DNA of 39,074 bases from Bacillota bacterium (GTDB lineage Bacteria; Bacillota; Bacilli; Alicyclobacillales; SLC66). Under the pieces are notes generated by a model, which saw nothing but the letters and a program-made list of their open reading frames with translations, was not told the origin of the DNA and did not search any database. The stretch lies in NCBI GenBank assembly GCA_021821225.1, contig JAKACR010000004.1, forward strand, positions 1-39,074, read 5' to 3'. Shown here piece by piece: positions 24,701 to 32,335 of this stretch. Position numbers and translations under genes: made by a program. How positions within the stretch are numbered: position 1 is the first letter of the stretch; each line of letters opens with the position of its first letter.

Positions 24701-26062
24701 TCACAGCGCCGGAGGTCGAAACTGCGTTTCGAGCCAGGGCTCGCCTTTGCGCCAGTGAAGGACCGTCCGCCCGTTGACGCGCACCCAGAGCACGTCTCTG
24801 TCCTCATGAAAGACAGCCGCCATGCCATAAAACTGGACATCGATCTCCGCCGGCCGATCGGTCGCCGCGCAGGCCGGCGCGTCCGGCGAAAGGAGCCCCG
24901 CCAACAGGCGAAGCACCTTGTCATTCCAACCGCAGACAGGCAACACGTCGAGCCAGTCCGGCGTCTCGCAGGATGCCCGCCCGCCCGTCCGCCGCGCAAA
25001 ACCCTCCGCCGTGGGAAAACCGCCGCCCGGAAGCTGCGAGCAGAGCAGCCGTTCCATCGCGCCGTGCCCAAGAACGTCATCCCCAACCAAGTAGAGCGCG
25101 CGCAGGATGTCGGCCGAGCCCGCGATCCAACTTGGCCAGCGCGCGTCTCTCCCGCCCGCGTAGACGATCTGGGGCCACCGGCCGTCCGCCAGCGTTGCGC
25201 GAATGAATCCGGCGACCCGCGAGGCTGCGAAGGCGTACCGCTCATCCGAAAATGCCGCGGCTCCGGCCAGCAACCCGGGAATGCAGCGCGCGTTGTAGTA
25301 CGGAAAGAATCGGCCGTCGCCAAGATCCGCGTCAGGCGCGTACTGGTGGATCGCACCGTGCTCACCCGCAGATTGATAGTGCACGACGTCATCCAGGCAG
25401 ATGCGGGCATACTCGAGATAGCGCTGCTCGCCCGTCACCCGCGCAAAACGCAGCAGGGCTTCCCCGAGCGTCGCCAGCTTGTTCGGAACGCGCCCGCGGA
25501 TTCCCGGCCGATCATTGAACCCGCGCAGTTCCTCATCCCACAGCTCCGCGGTCAGGTGGTCCAGCACAGCCTCGCACAACTCGAGCACGCGACCCTGCTC
25601 ATCCGGCGCCAGACAATCGACGCTGTCGAGCAACCCCAGGATGGCCGCCGCCTCGTGCGGCGTCCCGAGAGTGCCCGGATTGATCTCGAATTCCGACGCC
25701 GCCAGCCCACCGCCGGCCAGTTGACCGTCGAGCAAGTCCGCCACCGCCTCACGGACGCGTTGCAGCCAGACGTCGCGGCCAGTCTTGCGATAGAGTTCGG
25801 CATAGCCGCACAGTATTCCTTCATAGCGCCAGTCCAGTCCCGGGCCTGCGTACAGCAGCGAATGGCGCCACCAGTGCGCGACGGGTCCGCCGAAACCACC
25901 CGGCTGGCGCATCGTCTGCAGCCAGGCGTCAAGGTTGGTCAGCGCCTCGGCAACGCGCTGCTGGATATTCTCCTGTGCGCCGACAATGGCTCCGTCCTGA
26001 GAAGTGATCACGGCCAAAGAATCAGTCCTGTCCGGAAAATGGTCTTCTTCCAGCCGCGCCAT
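24701..26062 (-). CDS. (alpha/alpha)-barrel protein, six-hairpin glycosidase or epimerase-like
   Basis: A cytoplasmic-looking protein of 453 residues (no signal peptide or membrane helix). It has repeated helical pairs with Gly- and Trp-rich loops: YEGILCGYAELYRKTGRDVW, EFEINPGTLGTPHEAAAILG, TLGEALLRFARVTGEQRYLE and WIAGSADILRALYLVG. This is the pattern of (alpha/alpha)6 toroids such as N-acylglucosamine 2-epimerase-like proteins, six-hairpin glycosidases and GH88/GH105 enzymes. I cannot pick one; no catalytic motif is certain. The ATG at 26062 lies seven bases after the previous stop and has no good ribosome binding site, so it may be translated by coupling. Lack of export suggests action on precursors rather than on secreted polymer. 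Confidence 0.55.
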   Translation of the reverse strand: MARLEEDHFPDRTDSLAVITSQDGAIVGAQENIQQRVAEALTNLDAWLQTMRQPGGFGGPVAHWWRHSLLYAGPGLDWRYEGILCGYAELYRKTGRDVWLQRVREAVADLLDGQLAGGGLAASEFEINPGTLGTPHEAAAILGLLDSVDCLAPDEQGRVLELCEAVLDHLTAELWDEELRGFNDRPGIRGRVPNKLATLGEALLRFARVTGEQRYLEYARICLDDVVHYQSAGEHGAIHQYAPDADLGDGRFFPYYNARCIPGLLAGAAAFSDERYAFAASRVAGFIRATLADGRWPQIVYAGGRDARWPSWIAGSADILRALYLVGDDVLGHGAMERLLCSQLPGGGFPTAEGFARRTGGRASCETPDWLDVLPVCGWNDKVLRLLAGLLSPDAPACAATDRPAEIDVQFYGMAAVFHEDRDVLWVRVNGRTVLHWRKGEPWLETQFRPPAL

Positions 26063-26068
26063 GTGGGT

Positions 26069-26617
26069 CTATCGTGCGTGATCGGCGTTGCCCGGGACAG
26101 AGGGCTCCCACGCCGTCACGTGGTAATACGCCAGGGCTGGCCTGCGGCTCACGAACGCGCTGCGCGCGCGAAGGCTCATCCGGTCGGCAAACCCCGGCGC
26201 GTTCATTAACTGGCCCACGCGTATCGGTATGCCAATCAACCTCGAACGCAGCGTGTACACCCACATCTGGTGCCGCGCCGTCCAGCGGTTGCGCGCGGCG
26301 GCGGTGTGCGTCCGCAACCGGCCGCCCATCACTCCGCCGTGTTCAATCGTGTACACACGGTCAAACAGGTCGTCGCCCAGGCCGTACAATCCAGAACACA
26401 CGAGCGCCCGTCCGGTTCCCTTCGCTCGCGTTATCCACGCGCGCAGTCGGAACAGTTCCTCCACGCGCGGCATCGGAACATGGGCGACGATCTCGCCGAT
26501 GCCCGCATGGTAGGCATCGGCAAAAACTGTGTCCAGCACGACATCCCACGCGAGCTGGTGCGTGCCGTTGTCGGGCGGCTCTGGAAAGAGTGGGCGGGGA
26601 ACAATGGTCAGGTCCAT
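26069..26617 (-). CDS. Hypothetical protein, possibly a divergent SAM-methyltransferase-like domain
   Basis: A 182-residue protein starting MDLTIVPRPLFPEPPDNGTH. GGAGG lies seven bases before ATG 26617; another ATG at 26644 overlaps the upstream stop. The segment IGEIVAHVPMPRVEELFRLR resembles the I.a.hvlEHlp...v...l.e...vLkPGG region of predicted SAM methyltransferases, and a later GGRLRTHTAAARNRW stretch recalls their iyGgq...H block. A clear SAM-binding GxGxG motif is missing, so it may be a non-catalytic relative or something else. It lies between a GT2 gene and the barrel protein, with close spacing on both sides, so it is surely part of the glycan train. I assign no function. Confidence 0.5.
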   Translation of the reverse strand: MDLTIVPRPLFPEPPDNGTHQLAWDVVLDTVFADAYHAGIGEIVAHVPMPRVEELFRLRAWITRAKGTGRALVCSGLYGLGDDLFDRVYTIEHGGVMGGRLRTHTAAARNRWTARHQMWVYTLRSRLIGIPIRVGQLMNAPGFADRMSLRARSAFVSRRPALAYYHVTAWEPSVPGNADHAR

Positions 26618-26643
26618 TTGGACGCCTCCGGAATCAACCAGCA

Positions 26644-27672
26644 TCACATGTGCACGGCCGAGCGATGGACGGTGCGGAAAATGGGCGTTGTCAGCAGCGA
26701 CAGGAGATTCGCCATCTGCGGCGTCGTGAGATCCTGGTAGGGAAGATGCGGTTTCATCAATGCAAGCAGACTCTGATCCGATATCACCCGGCTGCTGCGC
26801 GTCGCCTGACGCGCCATCATCAGCTTCTTCGCATGCCCGAAGAGCCAGCCATAGCCCTTGATCCGGGCCCAGAGAAAACCCGGGCCCTTCTGGATCGCGT
26901 AGGCGAGCGTGGCGATCTCGGCCATGAGCAATCCTGGCCACAGCCGGCGCAGTGTCTCGTTCTCGTACAATTTCGCCAGCATGACCAGGCGATTGCGCTC
27001 AAGGAAGTAGAATTTGCGCGCGTCGAGTTTCAGGTGGTAATCGTGGTAGACCACCGCCTCCGCCGCGCACAGCACCGAATACCCGCGCAGCCAGAAGCGG
27101 ATCGAGATGTCCACATCCTCCATGTACATGAAAAACGCCGGATCAAATCCACCCACATCGTCCCACGCGGCGCGCTCCAGAAGGAACGCCGCCCCGGAGA
27201 CCAGCAGGGTACTGAACGTTCCTCCGTACGCCTCCGCACCGTGGCCGAGTCCATTGCAACTCGCGATGCCGGAAAAGTGCATGCTCGTGCCGCAGGCGTT
27301 GATCGTACCGTCCGGGCGCAGCAGCTTCGGAGTCACGACGGTGCCCGGCCGCTGCATGCACACCGCCAGCAGGCCGTCCACCGCGCCCGGAGTCACTCTG
27401 GTGTCCGGGTTCAGAATCAGGAGGTAGTCGCCGCGCGCGGCCGCCGCGCCGATGTTGTTGCCTTCCGCGTAACCCGCATTGAACCCGGACTCGAGCACGC
27501 GCACACCCGGATACCCCTGCGCCAACCATGCGAGCGTGCCGTCTTGCGAACCATTGTCGACCACGACAATTTCGTGGCTGGCCTCCGTGCAAACCAGTGT
27601 GGGCAGGCACCGCTCCAGGTGCTCCCTGCTGTTGTACGTCACAATAATCACGCTGAGCAACGGCCTGTTCAC
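26644..27672 (-). CDS. GT2 family glycosyltransferase (rhamnosyltransferase WbbL-like)
   Basis: A 342-residue GT-A enzyme with the WbbL-type pattern: LLSVIIVTYNSREHLERCLP, VVDNGSQDGT, FNAGYAEGNNIGAAAARGDY, LLILNPDTRVTP (the DxD-like NPD) and GGFDPAFFMYMEDVDISIRF, where the acidic ED is the usual catalytic-base region. The family often adds rhamnose or similar sugars to lipid-linked acceptors. GTG 27672 overlaps the stop of the preceding gene by four bases (GTGA) and has GGGAGG nearby, so the two are co-translated. The last 70 residues contain a hydrophobic stretch (LLMAEIATLAYAI) that may touch the membrane. Donor identity is inferred only from family. Confidence 0.88.
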   Translation of the reverse strand: MNRPLLSVIIVTYNSREHLERCLPTLVCTEASHEIVVVDNGSQDGTLAWLAQGYPGVRVLESGFNAGYAEGNNIGAAAARGDYLLILNPDTRVTPGAVDGLLAVCMQRPGTVVTPKLLRPDGTINACGTSMHFSGIASCNGLGHGAEAYGGTFSTLLVSGAAFLLERAAWDDVGGFDPAFFMYMEDVDISIRFWLRGYSVLCAAEAVVYHDYHLKLDARKFYFLERNRLVMLAKLYENETLRRLWPGLLMAEIATLAYAIQKGPGFLWARIKGYGWLFGHAKKLMMARQATRSSRVISDQSLLALMKPHLPYQDLTTPQMANLLSLLTTPIFRTVHRSAVHM

Positions 27673-28628
27673 GCCTTCTCCTCCCTCCGCCCGCGAAATT
27701 CCAGCTGCAGGCTCCCAATGTCCTGGCGAATCTGTGTGACAACACTGTCAAACGTATTGAGCGTGATGCCCGTGACGAAGAGGACAAGGCCAGCCACAAG
27801 ACTGGCGCCCGCTCCAAACAGCAACCCCGACGGGAGACCCTGGCCGCGCGTCGCTCCCGACATGCCCAGACCGCCGATCCAAATGGCGAGAATGCACAGC
27901 AGGGTGCCGGGCAGGGCGAAGAACAGCAGCGGCCGGCGGCGCGCCGCGAGCGACAGGATTGCGTCCACCACCCGCAGCCCGTGGGCTATGGGATTGCGCT
28001 TGTTGCCGTCGAGATACTGCACGGAGATCGGCACCTCGTGCACGCGCAGACCCGCCGCCTTGAAGACGAACTGCATTTCGGACTCCACGGCCAGCCCCTT
28101 GCTGCGAAAGCGCAGCATCTGCACGGTGCGCGGCGAGAACGCCCGAAAGCCGCTCTGCGTGTCCGTGATCGCGACGCCGGACGCCGCGTTTGTCGCCATG
28201 TTCAGCGCGTGCTGGCCAAACCGGCGCCAGACGGGGATCTTGCTCTTCACATTCAGAAAGCGCGAGCCGATGACGACATCGGCCTCCCCGGACAGAACAG
28301 GCCCCGCCACCGCGGGAATCTCCGCGGCGTCATGCTGGGCGTCCGCGTCGAGGATCACGACGACGCTCGGGTCATACTGTCTGCACGCCTCGAACCCCGC
28401 GTTGAGGGCAGCTCCCTTGCCGCCATTTAGAGGCAGGCGAACGACGTTGGCGCCCGCCCGCTCGGCGAGCTCCGCCGTCCGGTCGCTCGACCCGTCGTCC
28501 ACGACGATGACCACACTCGCATGGTCGCGTACGGACAGCACCACACTTGCGATAAAACGCTCTTCGTTGAAAGCGGGTATGACCGCAACGATCGTAGGTT
28601 CAGGCACATGTATACGGCTTGCCTCCAA
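27669..28628 (-). CDS. GT2 dolichyl-phosphate-mannose-synthase-like glycosyltransferase
   Basis: A 319-residue enzyme of the polyprenyl-phosphate glycosyltransferase type. IVAVIPAFNEERFIASVVLS, VDDGSSDRTAELAE, NGGKGAALNAGF and the metal-binding VILDADAQHD are all present, with SGFRAFS further on. Two C-terminal membrane helices (about residues 232-255 and 268-292) are typical of members that charge undecaprenyl phosphate with a sugar at the inner face. Such products feed GT-C enzymes outside, which fits the GT-C-like gene at 18022. TTG 28628 has AGGAGG eight bases upstream; a GTG at 28679 is possible but poorly placed. It is the first gene of the 13-gene leftward train and has a good promoter. 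Confidence 0.86.
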   Translation of the reverse strand: MEASRIHVPEPTIVAVIPAFNEERFIASVVLSVRDHASVVIVVDDGSSDRTAELAERAGANVVRLPLNGGKGAALNAGFEACRQYDPSVVVILDADAQHDAAEIPAVAGPVLSGEADVVIGSRFLNVKSKIPVWRRFGQHALNMATNAASGVAITDTQSGFRAFSPRTVQMLRFRSKGLAVESEMQFVFKAAGLRVHEVPISVQYLDGNKRNPIAHGLRVVDAILSLAARRRPLLFFALPGTLLCILAIWIGGLGMSGATRGQGLPSGLLFGAGASLVAGLVLFVTGITLNTFDSVVTQIRQDIGSLQLEFRGRREEKA

Positions 28629-28708
28629 GGAAGGCACCTCCTCGGCTTGTCCCGGGGGAGTCCGACCCCCGCGAGACACTGCCCGTTTGAACTCTCAAGC
28701 TACTGTTT

Positions 28709-28737
28709 ATTCTACGCGCAACCGCCGCCCATTGTAA
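28709..28737 (-). promoter_or_regulatory. Promoter of the 13-gene leftward train
   Basis: Read on the minus strand, TTACAA (28737-28732) and TAGAAT (28714-28709) are separated by exactly 17 bases. It lies about 80 bases before the TTG start at 28628. It is the only convincing promoter I find for the closely packed genes from 28628 to 13454. Confidence 0.6.
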
Positions 28738-28770
28738 GTTTGCAATACCAAAGAAAGGTACTGACAGGGC

Positions 28771-28784
28771 TAAAGAAATCTTTA
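28771..28784. promoter_or_regulatory. TAAAGAAATCTTTA dyad, candidate operator
   Basis: A perfect 6-2-6 inverted repeat, the same as at 12435-12448 except for the central two bases; the surrounding C before and ACT after also agree. It lies 33 bases upstream of the -35 of the 28628 promoter. Presence of one dyad upstream of two promoters of the same locus suggests a common regulator. Confidence 0.45.
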
Positions 28785-29166
28785 ACTCTGGCAGGAAAAA
28801 CGCAGGTTCTTCATGGGTTTATCGGGGTTTTGCCCATGTAAGCGCCGTCTTGGTATGGAGGGTTATCGCCAGGGCGCCGGGCATCCGCCGGACGCCCTTG
28901 GAGAGCCGTGATCAAGCCCGCGACGCGGGCGTGATGGGGTGGGTCGATCACAAGACAGCCGGCGGCGGAGCGGCACGGCGCTTTCAGGTAAATGGGCTTA
29001 CGCACCACAAATATCCAACATAGCCGCGGAAAGAGGTGTTATCCGCTGTATAGGCCAACTTTCGATGCTTAAAGGCTAGCGAAAAGGGGTTAAATGGATG
29101 GAATAAGCACAATTTTAGGTTCCAAGTCGGCGGGCCGAGGATTGCAGGCCGTGTCGCAGTCGCCAG
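28785..29166. other. Intergenic region with GC-rich hairpins
   Basis: No convincing gene. A GC-rich block at about 28855-28985 forms two hairpins: AGGGCG.CCGG pairs with CCGGACGCCCT (28869-28896, one bulge), and ATCAAGCCCGC pairs with GCGGGCGTGAT (28911-28935, one mismatch). They could end leftward transcription from the phosphoesterase gene at 29167. A 65-codon minus-strand frame (28811-29008) and a longer start-less plus-strand frame cross the block, but neither has a recognisable sequence or ribosome binding site. The rest, up to 29166, is plain AT-richer sequence. Confidence 0.35.
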
Positions 29167-29931
29167 TCAGAGCTCGTGAACCGTAACTTCGCTGCGCACG
29201 AGAAAGCGGCAGTTTATGCCCGACTGGCCCACACCCTTGGAAATATAGAATGTTCCGTTGGCGTGTCGGTGCAGCCCGTGGTAGACACCGGATCTAGCCA
29301 TGGGTCCGAAGTCCATGATACGAAAGATGAAGGGGATTCCGAACTGCCCGCCGTGAAAGTGACCGCCCATCAGGTAGCTGAACGGGCGATCCATGAACCA
29401 CGCCACGGTCGGATCGTGCGTCACCACGACAACCTGCTGGTCAGGCGCGGCGTCCCCGAGCGCGGCCGGATCGGCCAGACCCGTGCAGTAGTCGTCAATC
29501 CCGACGAGCACAAACCGTCCCATATCCACGCACTCATTGTGCAATGCGCGGATGCCGCGGTCGCCGAGCATGTCCCGCAACGCCTCGACCGCGTCTGCCG
29601 AGTAGTCGTGATTGCCAAACACCGCGAAGACGGGCGCTCCATGTCCGGAAATGGCCGCGAGATGCCTGTCGAGTTTCTCGCGGTCCAGCCGCCGGTCGAC
29701 CAGGTCGCCCGTGAGACAGATCAGATCCGGCCGCTCGCGCCTGATCAGGCTGGCGAATCGTTCCGGCCGAATCCTCATCCGCTCGATGTGCAGGTCGCTG
29801 ATCTGGAGAATTTTTACGCCAAGCGACAGGGGCAGCCTGACGCGCTCGACCTTGAGCCACTGCGTCGGCAGAATGCAGCAACCGTATATCGCCAACAGCA
29901 ACAGCGCAAGTCCCACGGCCGCAAAGACCAC
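29167..29931 (-). CDS. Membrane-anchored metallophosphoesterase (YkuE-like)
   Basis: A 254-residue calcineurin-like phosphoesterase with one N-terminal transmembrane helix (about residues 2-20). All metal-binding motifs are present in order: QISDLH (D-x-H), LTGDLVD (GD), FGNHDY (GNHD), VVVTHDP (H) and GGHFHGGQFG (GHxH). This set and the anchor match YkuE-type enzymes, which act on phosphoesters at the membrane, some described as UDP-diacylglucosamine pyrophosphatase-like. The open frame extends to 30012, but GTG 29931 has GGGGGG seven bases upstream and removes an Arg/Cys-rich leader. It follows the DedA gene by 105 bases in the same direction. Substrate is not known. Confidence 0.87.
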   Translation of the reverse strand: MVFAAVGLALLLLAIYGCCILPTQWLKVERVRLPLSLGVKILQISDLHIERMRIRPERFASLIRRERPDLICLTGDLVDRRLDREKLDRHLAAISGHGAPVFAVFGNHDYSADAVEALRDMLGDRGIRALHNECVDMGRFVLVGIDDYCTGLADPAALGDAAPDQQVVVVTHDPTVAWFMDRPFSYLMGGHFHGGQFGIPFIFRIMDFGPMARSGVYHGLHRHANGTFYISKGVGQSGINCRFLVRSEVTVHEL

Positions 29932-30036
29932 TGTCGCACCCCCCGGAATCGTGCACCGCCCGCGCCGGCCTCGCGGCTCACGGCAGCGGATTCGACAGCG
30001 CAGACGCGGCAACTCGCATTCGCGCCAGCTGATGGA

Positions 30037-30639
30037 TTACTTCATCCTATTCCTCCGATGGTGTATTTTCAAAGCGACGATGGCCCCGATCACAACGACG
30101 CCGGTGATGATCCCCGGGACAAGGTACTGGTGCAAGACTTCGTGGTACTTGCTCCACTCGATTCCGATATAGCGCCCAAGCACGACGAACGTGATCGCCC
30201 AAGCCAAGGCGCTGATCGCATTGTAAATCGAGAACACGACAAAGTTCATTTTGTTGATACCGGCCAGATACGGAATCAGGACGCGGATACCCGCGATAAA
30301 CTTCCCGATGATGACGATCCAGCTTTGATGTCTGTGGAACAGGTGGTTCGCCTTGTCCAGCCGGTCGTCGGTAATCCCCACGTACCTCCCGAATCGGACA
30401 ATGACAGGACGCCCCAACAATCGCCCGATCCAATAGGCGACCGAAGAACCTACAATATTCCCCGCGGCCGCCACGACCAGCAGCGGCGCCAATTCAAAAG
30501 CCCCTTTGGTCATTTCAAATCCCGAGATCGTCAGCGTCGTCTCCGCCGGGAACGGGATGCCCACCATTTCAAGAACCAGAATGAAAAATACGCCGAGATA
30601 GCCGTAATGCTGCAACATCAGGTGGATGTCTATATGCAT
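30037..30639 (-). CDS. DedA family membrane protein
   Basis: A 200-residue polytopic protein of the DedA (VTT domain) family. Diagnostic features are EMVGIPFPAETTLTISGF near residues 24-41 (the conserved acidic residue and G.P.PsE), GNIVGSSVAYWIGRLLGRPV (G...G....Y..G...G) and GKFIAGIRVLIPYLAGINKM (F.R..P..aG). DedA proteins are required for membrane homeostasis, and several recycle undecaprenyl phosphate across the membrane, the carrier used by the glycan locus. ATG 30639 has AAGGAG seven bases upstream and a good promoter further up. It probably shares a transcript with the phosphoesterase gene. Lipid-carrier transport is inferred from the family. Confidence 0.9.
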   Translation of the reverse strand: MHIDIHLMLQHYGYLGVFFILVLEMVGIPFPAETTLTISGFEMTKGAFELAPLLVVAAAGNIVGSSVAYWIGRLLGRPVIVRFGRYVGITDDRLDKANHLFHRHQSWIVIIGKFIAGIRVLIPYLAGINKMNFVVFSIYNAISALAWAITFVVLGRYIGIEWSKYHEVLHQYLVPGIITGVVVIGAIVALKIHHRRNRMK

Positions 30640-30729
30640 GTCATCGCTCCTTCAGCGGGGGGTCTGCCATTGGAACATGTGATGATTTTCTTTGCGACAA
30701 ACGCACTTCGGTAGTATGCTGTAATGTCT

Positions 30730-30759
30730 ATCATAGCGTGCTTCGCCATTCCCAAGCAA
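30730..30759 (-). promoter_or_regulatory. Promoter of the DedA gene
   Basis: On the minus strand TTGCTT (30759-30754) and TATGAT (30735-30730) are spaced by 18 bases, about 90 bases before the ATG of the DedA gene. The -10 is a near-consensus match. Confidence 0.6.
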
Positions 30760-30793
30760 GATCTGGGGAATCGCCGCGCCTCTGCTGGGTGAA

Positions 30794-30886
30794 CTAATGA
30801 TTAGCCGCAGTTCGCCACAGTCCGCCCGGCGCAGGACCGAATAACGGCACAAAACTCATGCGGGTCTGTGCAAATCCGTTGGCCAT
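30794..30886 (-). CDS. Possible 30-residue small protein
   Basis: A short frame, MANGFAQTRMSFVPLFGPAP and ten more residues, has a strong GGAGG ribosome binding site eight bases before ATG 30886. It lies in the gap between the SDR gene and the DedA promoter. No family is recognised and its composition is not diagnostic. The ribosome binding site is the only positive evidence, so it may be a real small gene, the remnant of one, or chance. Stop is TAG at 30794. Confidence 0.3.
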   Translation of the reverse strand: MANGFAQTRMSFVPLFGPAPGGLWRTAANH

Positions 30887-30910
30887 TTCGGGCTCCTCCG
30901 ACGCAACGAT

Positions 30911-30937
30911 ATTGGGCGAGACAGCGCCTCGCCCAAT
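30911..30937. terminator. Hairpin downstream of the SDR gene
   Basis: A perfect 10-base-pair stem (ATTGGGCGAG against CTCGCCCAAT) with a 7-base loop, about 110 bases after the SDR stop codon at 31048. There is no T-tract, so this is a weak terminator call; it also ends 25 bases upstream of the small frame at 30886. Confidence 0.4.
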
Positions 30938-31047
30938 CATCGACAGCGGCGATAACGCACCGGCGACTAATACCATCACCATCAGGACGGGAAACGAAAG
31001 CAGGTGCAGACTGTGAAATTGGAGAACGTGTAAGGACAAGAACTGAA

Positions 31048-31983
31048 TCAACCCGATCGTCTCATGGCCGCGAGCGTGGTCTCTATTCCCTCCTCGTACG
31101 AAGTACAAGGGATGACTCCGAGTTCCCTCTCCAGCTTATCGCCAGACAAGATGACCGGTCTTTCATTGAGGTAAAACATCTCGACAGCTTCCCTCATGGT
31201 TGGGTTGAACAACCCGCCCATTTGCACCATGAATTTCGTGATCGTTGTCATTCCCTTTGAATATCCATGCCGGCGCAATATTTGTAGAATTTCGTTCCCC
31301 GTTATCACCCCAACCCCGGGTATGTTCCAATTCTGTCCGTATGCATCAGCTCGCAATGACAACTCCACCAAGGCTGTCGCGCCATCCGGTGTGAAAATGT
31401 ATTCCCTGGGTATCGTGGGATCTCCGACAAACAGGGCCTTCTGATCTCTTACCACTCTCCTAAACGTCTCGTTTAGGAGAGTATTTTCAGCGTGTGGACC
31501 GTAAAAGTCGGGGAAATGGGCAATCAGATACTCGATCCCAGACTCCTTTATCATGTCTTCGAGCCGCAAACGAAGGCGTCCCTTCGTTGTATGAGGTCTT
31601 TTTGGCGCATCTTCGTTCACCTTTCCACTTCCCGTTCGGCCATACGCGTAAATGTTGTCTACAGCAATCAGCCTGGCGTTTTCGCCCCTGGCTACAGTCA
31701 ACATGTTAGTCATCAGAATAGGCAGTTTTGCTTCCCATTCATAGTAGGGGACATTCATGGCATGAAAAATCATCTCGACATCTTGTGCGGCTGCTCTGAG
31801 TTCATCAACGTCAAAAACATCTCCAGGAACGATGGAGACATTGGGCTCGTTCCCATACAGTCGTTCCAGCTTGGATCGGGTCCGGGCAAAAACCACGACT
31901 TCAAACATTCCTCTGCTGAGAAGTTCATTTACGATTGCAAAGCCCATACCGCCGCTTGCTCCGATCACCAAGACCTTCTTCAT
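31048..31983 (-). CDS. Atypical extended SDR / NAD-dependent epimerase-like protein
   Basis: A 311-residue Rossmann-fold protein. KKVLVIGASGGMGFAIVNEL gives the GxxGxxG dinucleotide site at residues 7-13, and VSIVPGDVFDVDELRAAAQD the acidic adenine loop. The region where extended SDRs have YxxxK reads RPHTTKGRLRLRLEDMI: the Lys may be kept, but the Tyr is absent, as in atypical epimerase-family members. ATG 31983 is preceded by GGAGG with ten bases spacing; the frame open to 32100 is dismissed. It could be an NAD(P)-dependent sugar or small-molecule reductase. It has its own likely promoter and is not part of the glycan train. Confidence 0.8.
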   Translation of the reverse strand: MKKVLVIGASGGMGFAIVNELLSRGMFEVVVFARTRSKLERLYGNEPNVSIVPGDVFDVDELRAAAQDVEMIFHAMNVPYYEWEAKLPILMTNMLTVARGENARLIAVDNIYAYGRTGSGKVNEDAPKRPHTTKGRLRLRLEDMIKESGIEYLIAHFPDFYGPHAENTLLNETFRRVVRDQKALFVGDPTIPREYIFTPDGATALVELSLRADAYGQNWNIPGVGVITGNEILQILRRHGYSKGMTTITKFMVQMGGLFNPTMREAVEMFYLNERPVILSGDKLERELGVIPCTSYEEGIETTLAAMRRSG

Positions 31984-32104
31984 AAAATGAACACCTCCGA
32001 TATCATCATGGCCTGCCGAATTCCCCAGACAAATAACAGGACACGAGTCCATTCGCACCCTTGGTTCCGGGCAACCGCCGGACCTACAGAAAGATGGCAA
32101 GGGG

Positions 32105-32133
32105 GTGTATACTTGGCATGGAGTGCTTTGTTG
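32105..32133 (-). promoter_or_regulatory. Possible promoter of the SDR gene
   Basis: On the minus strand TCAACA (32133-32128) and TATACA (32110-32105) are spaced by 17 bases, 120 bases upstream of the ATG at 31983. Each hexamer fits consensus at four or five of six positions. Confidence 0.35.
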
Positions 32134-32181
32134 ATGCGATGCGTATCGCTGATTCCAATTCTAGAGTCTACCCGAAAAACA

Positions 32182-32213
32182 GGTCTGTGCCAGCCTCCGG
32201 GTCTGTGCCAGCC
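32182..32213. repeat. Direct repeat GGTCTGTGCCAGCC x2
   Basis: Two identical 14-base copies at 32182-32195 and 32200-32213 (period 18). They stand in a non-coding gap. Their origin is unknown. Confidence 0.7.
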
Positions 32214-32309
32214 GCGCGTATCCCTTTGCTCCTGCTCGGACAGCGCAGCTGCGCCGCGAAACTCGCGACGAGCAAGGGACACGGGCGACCAAGCGAGCCT
32301 TCGCCCTGC

Positions 32310-32335
32310 CGCTGGCCCACCGCTGGCCCACCGCT
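32310..32335. repeat. Tandem repeat CGCTGGCCCAC x2.4
   Basis: CGCTGGCCCAC occurs at 32310-32320 and 32321-32331, followed by a partial copy (CGCT). It lies in the same gap as the GGTCTGTGCCAGCC repeat and codes for nothing recognisable. Confidence 0.7.

Noticed and set aside
26074..28737. An 887-codon open frame on the plus strand
   Set aside because: It lies wholly opposite four well-supported minus-strand genes (two GT2 enzymes among them). Its translation is rich in Arg, Pro and Ser, as expected from GC-rich antisense sequence.
28811..29008. A 65-codon minus-strand frame, and a start-less plus-strand frame through the same block
   Set aside because: Neither has a ribosome binding site or recognisable sequence; the block is better explained by its hairpins.
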